Source: Hyphomicrobiales bacterium
Lineage (GTDB): Bacteria > Pseudomonadota > Alphaproteobacteria > Rhizobiales > Rhizobiaceae
Length of the DNA stretch: 64,000 nt
Assembly: GCA_900471485.1 (NCBI GenBank)
Contig: UCEU01000035.1
Location: 59,423 to 123,422, forward strand
Direction of reading: 5' to 3'
The notes under the pieces are model-generated. The model worked only from the letters and a program-made list of their open reading frames with translations, did not search any database and was not told where the DNA came from. A program made the position numbers and the translations under genes. Below are positions 33,844 through 40,566 of the stretch, one piece after another (position 1 is the first letter of the stretch; every line of letters begins with the position of its first letter).

Positions 33844-34359
33844 ATGAAGCCACCCGCACCCGAAACATTCGAGGGCCAGATCCTGGCCCTCCTACCATCG
33901 CTCAGGCGCTATTCCCGCAGCCTGACGCGCTCCGACAGCGATGGCGAGGACCTGCTGCAGGACTGCGTCGAGAAGGTGCTTGCCCGCCGCACGCAGTGGC
34001 GCGGCCTGAACCTGCGCGGCTGGGTGCTGACGATCATGACCAATCTCTATCGCAACCAGCGCCGCACCATCGTGCGCGGCAACACGGTCGATATCGACGG
34101 CGCGATCGACGTGGCAGCACCCGAGACATCCGCCGATCCGCTCGAGCGCTCCCGCCTCGAAGACGCGCTCAACGGCCTGTCGGAAGATCACCGCGCCGTG
34201 CTGATGCTCGTGGTCATCGAGGGCTACACCTACCAGGAAGTGGCCGACATGCTTGACATACCCTTGGGCACCGTCATGTCGCGCCTTTCGCGCGCCCGCC
34301 AGCAACTGGCCGAACACATGAAATCAGACAACGTCATTACGCTTCGGAGACCGAAATGA
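33844..34359 (+). CDS. ECF-type RNA polymerase sigma factor
   Basis: This 171-residue sigma factor has region 2 at about 17-80 (RYSRSLTRSDSDGEDLLQDC, LRGWVLTIMTNLYRNQRR) for -10 recognition and core binding. Region 4 is at about 110-160 (LEDALNGLSEDHRAVLMLVV, TYQEVADMLDIPLGTVMSRL, SRARQQLAEHM). The following anti-sigma gene overlaps it by ATGA, the usual sign of a coupled sigma/anti-sigma pair. The signal is unknown. The operon order secreted protein, sigma, anti-sigma suggests an envelope-derived cue. Confidence 0.93.
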   Translation: MKPPAPETFEGQILALLPSLRRYSRSLTRSDSDGEDLLQDCVEKVLARRTQWRGLNLRGWVLTIMTNLYRNQRRTIVRGNTVDIDGAIDVAAPETSADPLERSRLEDALNGLSEDHRAVLMLVVIEGYTYQEVADMLDIPLGTVMSRLSRARQQLAEHMKSDNVITLRRPK

Positions 34360-35138
34360 ACGCCGCCGACCGACCCGTGACCGAAGCGGACCTCCACGCC
34401 TACACCGACGGCTTGCTCGCCGATGCAGACCGCCCGCGCATCGAAGCCTGGCTGCGCGACAATCCCGACGATGCAGTAAGAATAGCCGAGTGGCAGGCCC
34501 AGAACGCCGGCATCAAGGCGATGTTCTCAGGCTACGAAAAGAGCAGGCCCGGCGATACCGACATCATCGGCAAGCCACCCGTGCTCTCCCCCTGGCCGAA
34601 GCGCCTCGCCGCCGTCGCGGCAACATTCGCCGTCTTCGCCGCCGGCACGCTTGCCGGCCACTACGGCCCCGCTCTCTTCGAACGCCCCCAACTGCAGCTG
34701 ACAGCCCAGGAAACCTTCCCGAAGGAAGCCCAAAGCGCCTTCCTCATATACGCCAGCGAAGTCCGCCACCCCGTCGAGGTCTTCGCAAACGAGGAAGCCC
34801 ACCTCGCCACCTGGCTCGGCAAGCGTCTCGCTATATCCAACCTCAAGGTCCCCGATCTCACGAGCCTGAACTACCACCTCGTCGGCGGCCGCCTGCTGCC
34901 TGTCGACGGCAAGCCGGGCGCGATGTTCATGTACGAGAACCGGACCGGCGAACGCCTCACCGTCCTCGTCGGCCGCAACGCGGCGAACAAGACAACCAGC
35001 TTCCGCTTCGCCTCTTCAGACAACATCGAGACCTTCTACTGGATCGACGGCGAACTCGGCTATGCCGTCACCGGCGAGATTTCACGCGAGGAGCTGAGAA
35101 AGGTCGCCGAGGAGTGCTACCGGCAGTTTCCATCGTGA
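34356..35138 (+). CDS. Anti-sigma factor, membrane-bound
   Basis: The 260-residue protein has an N-terminal cytoplasmic sigma-binding region (EADLHAYTDGLLADADRPRI, EAWLRDNPDDAVRIAEWQAQ), one transmembrane helix at about 86-105 (RLAAVAATFAVFAAGTLAGHYG), and a periplasmic C-terminal domain (SFRFASSDNIETFYWIDGEL). The N-terminus lacks the His-x3-Cys-x2-Cys zinc motif of ZAS-type factors. It should hold the sigma factor inactive until a periplasmic signal arrives. Translation is coupled to the sigma gene (4-bp overlap). It converges on the nitrile hydratase operon. Confidence 0.88.
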   Translation: MNAADRPVTEADLHAYTDGLLADADRPRIEAWLRDNPDDAVRIAEWQAQNAGIKAMFSGYEKSRPGDTDIIGKPPVLSPWPKRLAAVAATFAVFAAGTLAGHYGPALFERPQLQLTAQETFPKEAQSAFLIYASEVRHPVEVFANEEAHLATWLGKRLAISNLKVPDLTSLNYHLVGGRLLPVDGKPGAMFMYENRTGERLTVLVGRNAANKTTSFRFASSDNIETFYWIDGELGYAVTGEISREELRKVAEECYRQFPS

Positions 35139-35165
35139 TGTCACGGGAAAGAGACCGCGGAGCCA

Positions 35166-35555
35166 CTAGCGCTGCGGATCATTGTGGAGCGTAATCGGCC
35201 TGCCATGCGGCGTCGCCTCGGCAGCCCGCTGCCAGCTCTGCTGCAGGGCCGTGATCGTCTCGGCATCAGCCACGCCGCGATCGACGAGAATCGAAGACAA
35301 CGCCGCCACCCAGCAATCGAAATAATCGCTGCCATCCTCGGCGCGACCCGGCTTGTGCAACTCGCCGGACAACGCCTCGGCCCATTCGGTCCACGTAAAC
35401 AGCCCGCGCTCATGCAGATGCACTGTCATCGCAAACGCCTCGGCCGCCCAAGGCTCCGGAAACACCGGCTCGCCATCCAGGGAGCGTGGCAGTTGCGGCG
35501 ATTGAGCAAGCGGCGAGCGCGTGTCACATTGGCTCAAGATAGCTCTCCCACGCAT
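35166..35555 (-). CDS. Nitrile hydratase activator/accessory protein
   Basis: This 129-residue protein matches the short accessory proteins of cobalt nitrile hydratase: EPVFPEPWAAEAFAMTVHLH, GLFTWTEWAEALSGELHKPG, SDYFDCWVAALSSILVDRGV. Such proteins aid cobalt insertion and subunit exchange. The gene overlaps the end of the beta-subunit gene. ATG 35555 gives the longest form; TTG 35537, with GGGAGAG about 7 nt upstream, is an alternative. It is the last gene of the alpha-beta-activator operon and converges on the anti-sigma gene. Confidence 0.87.
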   Translation of the reverse strand: MRGRAILSQCDTRSPLAQSPQLPRSLDGEPVFPEPWAAEAFAMTVHLHERGLFTWTEWAEALSGELHKPGRAEDGSDYFDCWVAALSSILVDRGVADAETITALQQSWQRAAEATPHGRPITLHNDPQR

Positions 35556-36183
35556 CGATCGACACCGTCAGCGATGGATCAGCCCCCTCGCCCCAGATCT
35601 CGCCGCCATCGAACACGACGGTATAGACCCATTGCGGGTTCTCGCCCTTGCCATGGGCGTTATCGTCAGGAAACACGAAGGAGCCCTGCACCGCCTCGAC
35701 GACGCCGACCTTGGCGCGCGCGTAGCGCGGCAGCCGCGTATGCGTCGTTGGATTGAAATTGCGCGTCTTCACCTTGTCGCCGACCGCAAACCGCGCCGGC
35801 TGATCGAGCGGCCGATCGCAAGGGCCACCCTTGGCGAGAACACCTGAAACCATATCGGCCTTCAGCACCCGCTTCGGGGCAGCACCTTCGAACTGCCGGT
35901 GGCCGCTTTCGATCTCCTCGGCGCTGGTAAAGCCGTGGCGCTCGAGCAGCACCTCCAGCGCCCGCGTCCAGATCTCGTAATAGCTGGCGGAGAGATAGCT
36001 GGCCGGCGGAATGCTTTCGCGCGCATGCCGGCTTTCGTCGATGTTCCACGCACCGAAGGCGCCGCAGGAGAGCGTCAGCCCCAGCGCCCGCTTCTCCCAC
36101 TCCGCGTGGAAATAGGGCTCGTCCTTCTCGGGCGCGATCGCGCCGAAGCCCATCTGCCCGCCGAGATCGTGCGGCCCGTTCAT
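35524..36183 (-). CDS. nthB: Nitrile hydratase beta subunit
   Basis: The 219-residue subunit begins MNGPHDLGGQMGFGAI, the standard N-terminus that wraps around the alpha subunit. It contains EWEKRALGLTLSCGAFGAWN, SYYEIWTRALEVLLERHGFT, and the SH3-like C-terminal barrel with FAVGDKVKTRNFNPTTHTRL, YARAKVGVVEAVQGSFVFPD and WVYTVVFDG. With alpha it forms the enzyme that hydrates nitriles to amides. ATG 36183 overlaps the alpha stop as ATGA. Confidence 0.93.
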   Translation of the reverse strand: MNGPHDLGGQMGFGAIAPEKDEPYFHAEWEKRALGLTLSCGAFGAWNIDESRHARESIPPASYLSASYYEIWTRALEVLLERHGFTSAEEIESGHRQFEGAAPKRVLKADMVSGVLAKGGPCDRPLDQPARFAVGDKVKTRNFNPTTHTRLPRYARAKVGVVEAVQGSFVFPDDNAHGKGENPQWVYTVVFDGGEIWGEGADPSLTVSIDAWESYLEPM

Positions 36184-36854
36184 GACGACGCCCCAGGTGC
36201 TGCGGCAAGGCCAGCGCCGATCATCGCGTCGCGGCTGACGAGATCGGCTAGCTGCTCCTCGCTAAAGCCTTGAGTGCCCTCGGGCCGTTGCGGGATGACG
36301 AGATAGCGCAACTCCGCCGTCGAATCCCAGACGCGGATCTTCTGCCCCTCCGGCAGGCTCACGCCGAATTCGCTGAGCACTCCACGCGGATCGATCACCG
36401 CCCGCGAACGATAGGCCGGCGCCTTGTACCATGTGGGCGGCAGCCCCAGCACCGACCACGGATAGCAGGAGCATAGCGTACAGACGACGAGATTGTGCGT
36501 CTCCTCGGTGTTGAACACCGCGCGCATGTGCTCGCCCTGTCGCCCGGTGTAGCCGAGGCTGGCGATCGCAGCCGTCGCGTCGCGCTTCAGCCATTCCGCG
36601 AAATCGGGATCGCTCCACGCCTTGGCGACCACCCGCGCGCCGTTCCGGGGCCCGACCTTTGTCTGATAGGTATCGACGATCGCATCGATCGCCGCGGGAT
36701 CGATCAGCCCCTTCTCCGTCAGCACCGTTTCCAGCGCCTTCACGCGAGCCTGCATGTCGGAATAATGATTGTCGTGGTGATGATCATGATGATGATCGTG
36801 ATCATGGCGGTCGTCGTGTTCGTGGTTGTCGTGCAAGAGACTATCCTCCACCAT
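36180..36854 (-). CDS. nthA: Nitrile hydratase alpha subunit, cobalt type, His-rich N-terminus
   Basis: The 224-residue catalytic subunit carries the metal motif VCTLCSCYPW (about 124-133). Thr in C-T-L-C-S-C marks the cobalt type; iron enzymes have Ser. The second and third Cys of such sites are oxidised to sulfinate and sulfenate. Residues 8-30 hold twelve histidines with many Asp, an extension likely to bind cobalt. ATG 36854 is preferred (AAGGATAGG upstream); a longer frame begins at 36893. The order is LysE exporter, alpha, beta, activator. No amidase gene to use the amide product is adjacent. Confidence 0.93.
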   Translation of the reverse strand: MVEDSLLHDNHEHDDRHDHDHHHDHHHDNHYSDMQARVKALETVLTEKGLIDPAAIDAIVDTYQTKVGPRNGARVVAKAWSDPDFAEWLKRDATAAIASLGYTGRQGEHMRAVFNTEETHNLVVCTLCSCYPWSVLGLPPTWYKAPAYRSRAVIDPRGVLSEFGVSLPEGQKIRVWDSTAELRYLVIPQRPEGTQGFSEEQLADLVSRDAMIGAGLAAAPGASS

Positions 36855-36914
36855 TGTCGACCTATCCTTAGGCACTGGCGAAGTGGACGCCAAGCCCCGA
36901 CCGATGCGATCGGC

Positions 36915-37508
36915 CTATTTCAGCATCGGCCACAGGCTGAGCACCAGAAGCACCGCCATCGTAATGTTGAACCACTTCAGCCGCACAGGATCGGACAGCC
37001 AGTCGCGCAGGGCCGAGCCGAACCCGGCCCAAGTGGACACGCTCGGCACGTTGACGGCGGCAAACGCCAGCCCGACGATCATGACGCTGACGAAGTAGAT
37101 ATCCTGGATCGTATAGGTCGCCATCGCCGTCACCGCCATGACCCATGCCTTCGGATTGACCCACTGGAACGCCGCCGCCGACAGGAAGGACATCGGTTTC
37201 ACCGCGCCCTTCCCTTCGCTGAGAGACCGCGACGTCGCGATCTTCCAGGCGATCCACACCAGATAGGCACCGCCCATAAACTTCAGCGCCGTATAGACCA
37301 CCGGCATCGTATGCAGCACCGCACCAAGCCCAAACCCGACGCCGATCAGCAGCGAGAAGAACCCGGCGCCGATGCCGATCATGTGCGGGATCGTCCGGCG
37401 AAAGCCGAAATTCACGCCTGAGGTGAACAGCATCATGTTGTTCGGGCCCGGCGTGATCGATGTGGTGAAGGCAAAGAGAAGCAGGGCCAGAAACGTATCC
37501 AGCGGCAT
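36915..37508 (-). CDS. LysE/RhtB family amino-acid exporter
   Basis: This 197-residue membrane protein has about six helices and LysE-family signatures: the N-terminal TSITPGPNNMMLFTSGVNFG (with PGP), then PHMIGIGAGFFSLLIGVGFG, LKFMGGAYLVWIAWKIATS and AAAFQWVNPKAWVMAVTAMA. Members export lysine, homoserine, threonine or related compounds. The gene is 60 bp upstream of the nitrile hydratase alpha gene on the same strand, so they may share a transcript. A perfect 10-bp inverted repeat with 7-nt spacer lies 44-70 bp upstream and is a strong operator candidate. Confidence 0.9.
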   Translation of the reverse strand: MPLDTFLALLLFAFTTSITPGPNNMMLFTSGVNFGFRRTIPHMIGIGAGFFSLLIGVGFGLGAVLHTMPVVYTALKFMGGAYLVWIAWKIATSRSLSEGKGAVKPMSFLSAAAFQWVNPKAWVMAVTAMATYTIQDIYFVSVMIVGLAFAAVNVPSVSTWAGFGSALRDWLSDPVRLKWFNITMAVLLVLSLWPMLK

Positions 37509-37551
37509 GGGTAACCTCCGCGGCCCGCGATCATCGCCCCGAGCCTTGTTA

Positions 37552-37578
37552 ATTTAGGTCAGCATAATTGACCTAAAT
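37552..37578. promoter_or_regulatory. Perfect inverted repeat ATTTAGGTCA-N7-TGACCTAAAT
   Basis: Ten-bp arms are perfectly complementary around GCATAAT, 44 bp upstream of the LysE-type gene. The core TAGGTCA-N7-TGACCTA recurs with one mismatch and the same spacing at 17274-17296. Confidence 0.7.
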
Positions 37579-37617
37579 CCGAGTTTCCATCTGCCTATTG
37601 TCATGGTGACAGGATTG

Positions 37618-37977
37618 TCAGCCGGAAGCACCGGCCACGTCTAGATCGAGTAGCCTGCCAACGTAACTTCTGACCAGTGTGATGAAATTTGCGGGTGTCG
37701 GCTCGATGAAGCGCAAGAGCCGTGCAGCCTTGTCGATCGACCGAATCTGGTCTGCCAACACCATCCCCCGCGTTTTCAACCCGTCTGGCAAGGCGATCTT
37801 CGTCATCCATGGCTGCATGTTGCTCGTGATCGGACAGACGATCACCCGGCGCGACCGCAAGTTCATCATATCGACAGACAGGATGATGACAGGTCGAATT
37901 CCAGCTTGTTCGCTGCCAAGGATTGGATCGAGATTGGCCATATACAGAGCGCCGGCAAAAGGCGATGCATCACTCAT
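37618..37977 (-). CDS. mazF: MazF/PemK-type toxin
   Basis: The 119-residue protein fits the MazF/PemK (CcdB-like) mRNA interferase family: ANLDPILGSEQAGIRPVIIL (the P-x-x-G-x-E-x-x-x-x-R-P signature), RRVIVCPITSNMQPW, and LKTRGMVLADQIRSIDKAAR with the conserved D-Q-I-R-S. It should cleave mRNA when free of antitoxin. ATG 37977 overlaps the antitoxin stop by 8 bp, giving translational coupling in the usual antitoxin-first order. An inverted repeat upstream of the antitoxin gene is the probable operator. Confidence 0.9.
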   Translation of the reverse strand: MSDASPFAGALYMANLDPILGSEQAGIRPVIILSVDMMNLRSRRVIVCPITSNMQPWMTKIALPDGLKTRGMVLADQIRSIDKAARLLRFIEPTPANFITLVRSYVGRLLDLDVAGASG

Positions 37978-38239
37978 CGTCGTAGAAGCGCTCGGAACCG
38001 ACATCACGACCCCAATCCACGGTTTCCGGCTCGTTCTCCCACCCCAGCCTGTCCATCTCCGCCACCATCTCCGCAAGTGGAGGCGCCAGCTGCTGCTTCG
38101 GCTTTTCCAACGTCGCCTTGCCGTCGCGAACGTCGAGGTTGACGACATCGCCGGCGCGCAGGTGCAGTTCGTCCGTCACCGCCTTGGGCAGGCGGATCGC
38201 GATGCTGTTACCCCACTTGGAAATCGTCACCTTGGTCAT
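37970..38239 (-). CDS. mazE: MazE/AbrB-type antitoxin
   Basis: This 89-residue antitoxin has an N-terminal SpoVT/AbrB DNA-binding fold (MTKVTISKWGNSIAIRLPKA, DELHLRAGDVVNLDVRDGKA). Its acidic C-terminal tail (AEMDRLGWENEPETVDWGRD) should wrap around and block the toxin. ATG 38239 begins the conserved domain; a longer frame upstream overlaps the neighbouring divergent gene. Complex with the toxin is expected to repress the operon at the repeat 38250-38268. Confidence 0.9.
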   Translation of the reverse strand: MTKVTISKWGNSIAIRLPKAVTDELHLRAGDVVNLDVRDGKATLEKPKQQLAPPLAEMVAEMDRLGWENEPETVDWGRDVGSERFYDDE

Positions 38240-38249
38240 ATCTAGCCCC

Positions 38250-38268
38250 TGATATCCAATGTATATCA
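38250..38268. promoter_or_regulatory. Inverted repeat before mazE, likely autoregulatory operator
   Basis: TGATAT-N7-ATATCA is a perfect 6-bp inverted repeat 10 bp upstream of the antitoxin ATG. TA complexes of this family usually bind such sites. It may also affect the divergent gene at 38302. Confidence 0.55.
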
Positions 38269-38301
38269 CTTGCCGGAGACACCGACAACACGAGGCCGAC
38301 C

Positions 38302-39150
38302 ATGCAAGACGATCCGATCCCAACGCTGACCATGCGCGACGGCACGGAGGTGCCCGTGCTTGGCCAGGGCACCTGGAACATGGGCGAAAAGGCTTCCGAA
38401 GCCAACCGCGAGATCGAGAGCCTGCGCGCCGGCCTTGACCTCGGCATGACGCTGATCGACACCGCCGAGATGTATGCCGAGGGCGGCGCCGAGAAGATTG
38501 TCGGCGAAGCGATCCGTGGCCGCCGCGACGAGGTCTATCTGGTCAGCAAGGTCTATCCCTGGAACGCCAGCCGCAAGGGCACGATCGAGGCCTGCGAAAA
38601 CAGCCTGTCGCGCATGGGCACCGACCGCATCGAGCTCTACCTCCTTCACTGGCGCGGCAACCACCCGCTGGCGGAGAGCGTCGAGGCATTCGAGACGCTA
38701 AAGGCTCAAGGCAAGATCGGCCAATGGGGCGTCTCCAATTTCGATACCGACGACATGGAAGAACTGCTCAGCGTTCCCGCAGGCAAAAATGTCGCCGCCA
38801 ATCAGGTGCTCTACAATCTCGGCCGCCGCGGCATCGAGTTCGATCTCCTGCCCTGGTGCCAGGAGCGCAATATTCCGGTCATGGCCTATTCGCCGATCGA
38901 GCAGGGCCGCATCATCCACCACCCCGAAATCATCCGCATCGCCAAGGCCAACCAGGCGACCCCGGCGCAGCTCGCGCTGGCCTTCCTTCTGGAGCGCGAA
39001 GGCGTCATCGCTATCCCCAAGACGTCGAATGCCGCCCGCGCCACGGAAAACCGCGATGCCGTCTCGCTCGACCTCAGCGATGAAGACCTTGCCGCCCTCG
39101 ACGCCGCCTTCCCGCCGCCATCAAGAAAAATGCCGCTGGAGATGCTCTGA
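38302..39150 (+). CDS. Aldo/keto reductase
   Basis: The 282-residue protein is an aldo/keto reductase of the shorter (2,5-diketo-gluconate reductase-like) form. The tetrad is visible: Asp/Tyr in LIDTAEMYAEGGAEKIVGEA, Lys in VYLVSKVYPWNAS and His in LYLLHWRGNHPL. The C-terminal GVIAIPKTSNAARATENRDA binds the NADP phosphate. Substrate unknown. The last codons and stop form the left arm and loop of a 10-bp hairpin. It diverges from mazE by 62 bp. Confidence 0.9.
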   Translation: MQDDPIPTLTMRDGTEVPVLGQGTWNMGEKASEANREIESLRAGLDLGMTLIDTAEMYAEGGAEKIVGEAIRGRRDEVYLVSKVYPWNASRKGTIEACENSLSRMGTDRIELYLLHWRGNHPLAESVEAFETLKAQGKIGQWGVSNFDTDDMEELLSVPAGKNVAANQVLYNLGRRGIEFDLLPWCQERNIPVMAYSPIEQGRIIHHPEIIRIAKANQATPAQLALAFLLEREGVIAIPKTSNAARATENRDAVSLDLSDEDLAALDAAFPPPSRKMPLEML

Positions 39151-39161
39151 CCTCCAGCGGC
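39132..39161 (+). terminator. Hairpin overlapping the aldo/keto reductase stop codon
   Basis: GCCGCTGGAG and CTCCAGCGGC form a perfect 10-bp stem with the TGA stop in the loop, followed by a pyrimidine-rich tract (TTCCTGTTC). Confidence 0.6.
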
Positions 39162-39190
39162 TTCCTGTTCAACGGATTTCGGCAGCAGCC

Positions 39191-39763
39191 TTACATGCCC
39201 TGCGGACCACGGTTCATCGCCGCGATCCCGGTGCGGCAGACCTCGATCAGGCCGAGCGGCTTCACGATCGCCACGAACTGGTCGATCTTCGAGGACTTGC
39301 CGGTCAGTTCGAGAATGAAATGCTCGACGGTCGCATCGACGACCTTGGCATGGAAGGCATCTGCCAGGCGCAGCGTCTCGGCGCGCGTCTCGCCATCGCC
39401 GGCCACCTTGATCAGCGCCACTTCACGCTCGATCGGCCGCTCCTGCCCAAGCTCGCGGGCCCGAACCGTGAGATCGACAACGCGATGCACGGGAATGATG
39501 CGCTCAAGCTGCGCCTTGATCTGCTCCAGCACCTGCGGCGTCCCGCGCGTCACGATGGTGATGCGCGACAGATGCGCCTGATGCTCGGTCTCGGACACCG
39601 TCAAGCTTTCGATATTGTAACCGCGGCCGGAAAACAGACCGATGACGCGGGCAAGAACGCCCGGCTCGTTATCGACGAGAACCGAAAGCGTGTGGTTCTC
39701 GATCGCCGCCGTTTCCGGCGAAATGAAGTAGGCGGAGCCCGTCGGCTGTAGGTGTGCGTTCAT
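39191..39763 (-). CDS. ilvH: Acetolactate synthase small (regulatory) subunit
   Basis: The 190-residue subunit has an N-terminal ACT domain (HTLSVLVDNEPGVLARVIGL, FSGRGYNIESLTVSETEHQA) that binds valine for feedback inhibition. The C-terminal half contains ERIIPVHRVVDLTVRARELG and EREVALIKVAGDGETRAETL. It activates and controls IlvI. GAGGAAACGG precedes ATG 39763. The upstream gap is only 26 bp, so its mRNA probably comes from ilvI through the intervening toxin-antitoxin genes. Confidence 0.96.
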   Translation of the reverse strand: MNAHLQPTGSAYFISPETAAIENHTLSVLVDNEPGVLARVIGLFSGRGYNIESLTVSETEHQAHLSRITIVTRGTPQVLEQIKAQLERIIPVHRVVDLTVRARELGQERPIEREVALIKVAGDGETRAETLRLADAFHAKVVDATVEHFILELTGKSSKIDQFVAIVKPLGLIEVCRTGIAAMNRGPQGM

Positions 39764-39789
39764 GTCTTGGTCCGTTTCCTCAGATTATG

Positions 39790-40194
39790 TCAGGACGCCA
39801 GCTCGACGCTGACGGAATTCATGTGTTTTTGAGCAAGCTTGACGAGGTTGCGATCGAAGGTGATGAAGGTTTCTGCAGACGAAAGTGCGGAAATGTGGAA
39901 AGCGTCGGCAAAATCGATGCCGTTTGAAAATGCTTCCAGCGTCCGCATGACTCTTTCCCGCTCGGCAAAGATGAAGTTTTCGGAAAGAAGCATCGCCTGG
40001 AACAGTGCGATGATCCTTGGACGACCGAAGCTGTAGCGGCTACGCAGGACCCACTCCGTCTCCAGAAGAACGGTCGACAACACCACAAGTCGATATCTGG
40101 TGATGATATCAGATGCCGTTGCCCACTGCTCGTCATCGTCCTGGGCAAAGAGTCGGACGAGGATGTTGGTATCAACCGTCCTTGTCGTCTTCAT
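39790..40194 (-). CDS. vapC: VapC-type PIN-domain toxin
   Basis: This 134-residue PIN protein has the acidic catalytic residues in order: Asp in TVDTNILVRLF (about 7-9), Glu in LETEWVLRSRYSF, Asp-Ala-Asp in IDFADAFHISALS and the last Asp in FITFDRNLVKLA. VapC toxins are RNases, often cutting initiator tRNA. ATG 40194 is used since the family start follows at once; ATG 40206 is possible. Either overlaps the antitoxin gene. It lies between ilvI and ilvH on their strand, 26 bp before ilvH. Confidence 0.9.
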   Translation of the reverse strand: MKTTRTVDTNILVRLFAQDDDEQWATASDIITRYRLVVLSTVLLETEWVLRSRYSFGRPRIIALFQAMLLSENFIFAERERVMRTLEAFSNGIDFADAFHISALSSAETFITFDRNLVKLAQKHMNSVSVELAS

Positions 40195-40510
40195 CCGCGT
40201 CCCCACCTGCCCATTGTCGCTCCAGCCGTTCCCAGTCCTCGATTGCGGCCTGATTGATCGCCTCGTGCATCATCTCATCCGTGATAGGTGGACCTTCGTA
40301 CTTCGGAAAGCTTCTAATAAACGCCAGAAACTCGTCTGCGCTGAGCTTGTGGTCCTCATCCGTTGGATGAAGCGGCGCTACCAGTTCCAAAAATATCCTC
40401 TGGCCGTCATCGATCACCTCGAATTCGGCACCGGCCTTGAAGCCATGCGCATCTCGCATCGCCTTCGGCAGCTCTACAGTACCGGCATCCGACATCTTCA
40501 CTCTGGCCAT
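40172..40510 (-). CDS. vapB: AbrB-type antitoxin paired with the PIN toxin
   Basis: The 112-residue antitoxin has an N-terminal AbrB-like fold (VKMSDAGTVELPKAMRDAHG, FKAGAEFEVIDDGQRIFLEL) and a long acidic tail (ITDEMMHEAINQAAIEDWER, GGDADEDDKDG) for toxin binding. Its stop overlaps the PIN toxin start. It begins 56 bp after the ilvI stop, past a hairpin, so it can be read from the ilvI transcript or from its own promoter in that gap. Confidence 0.85.
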   Translation of the reverse strand: MARVKMSDAGTVELPKAMRDAHGFKAGAEFEVIDDGQRIFLELVAPLHPTDEDHKLSADEFLAFIRSFPKYEGPPITDEMMHEAINQAAIEDWERLERQWAGGDADEDDKDG

Positions 40511-40530
40511 GGCACCTGCTCCTCAAGGAA

Positions 40531-40556
40531 GGGACGCGATCAATCTAGCGCGTCCC
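40531..40556 (-). other. Hairpin between ilvI and the VapB-type gene
   Basis: GGGACGCG and CGCGTCCC form a perfect 8-bp stem with a 10-nt loop. On the minus strand TTCCTT follows rather than a U-run, so it may be a leaky terminator or an mRNA stability element. It could lower ilvH expression relative to ilvI. Confidence 0.5.
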
Positions 40557-40566
40557 CTCGCTTCGA

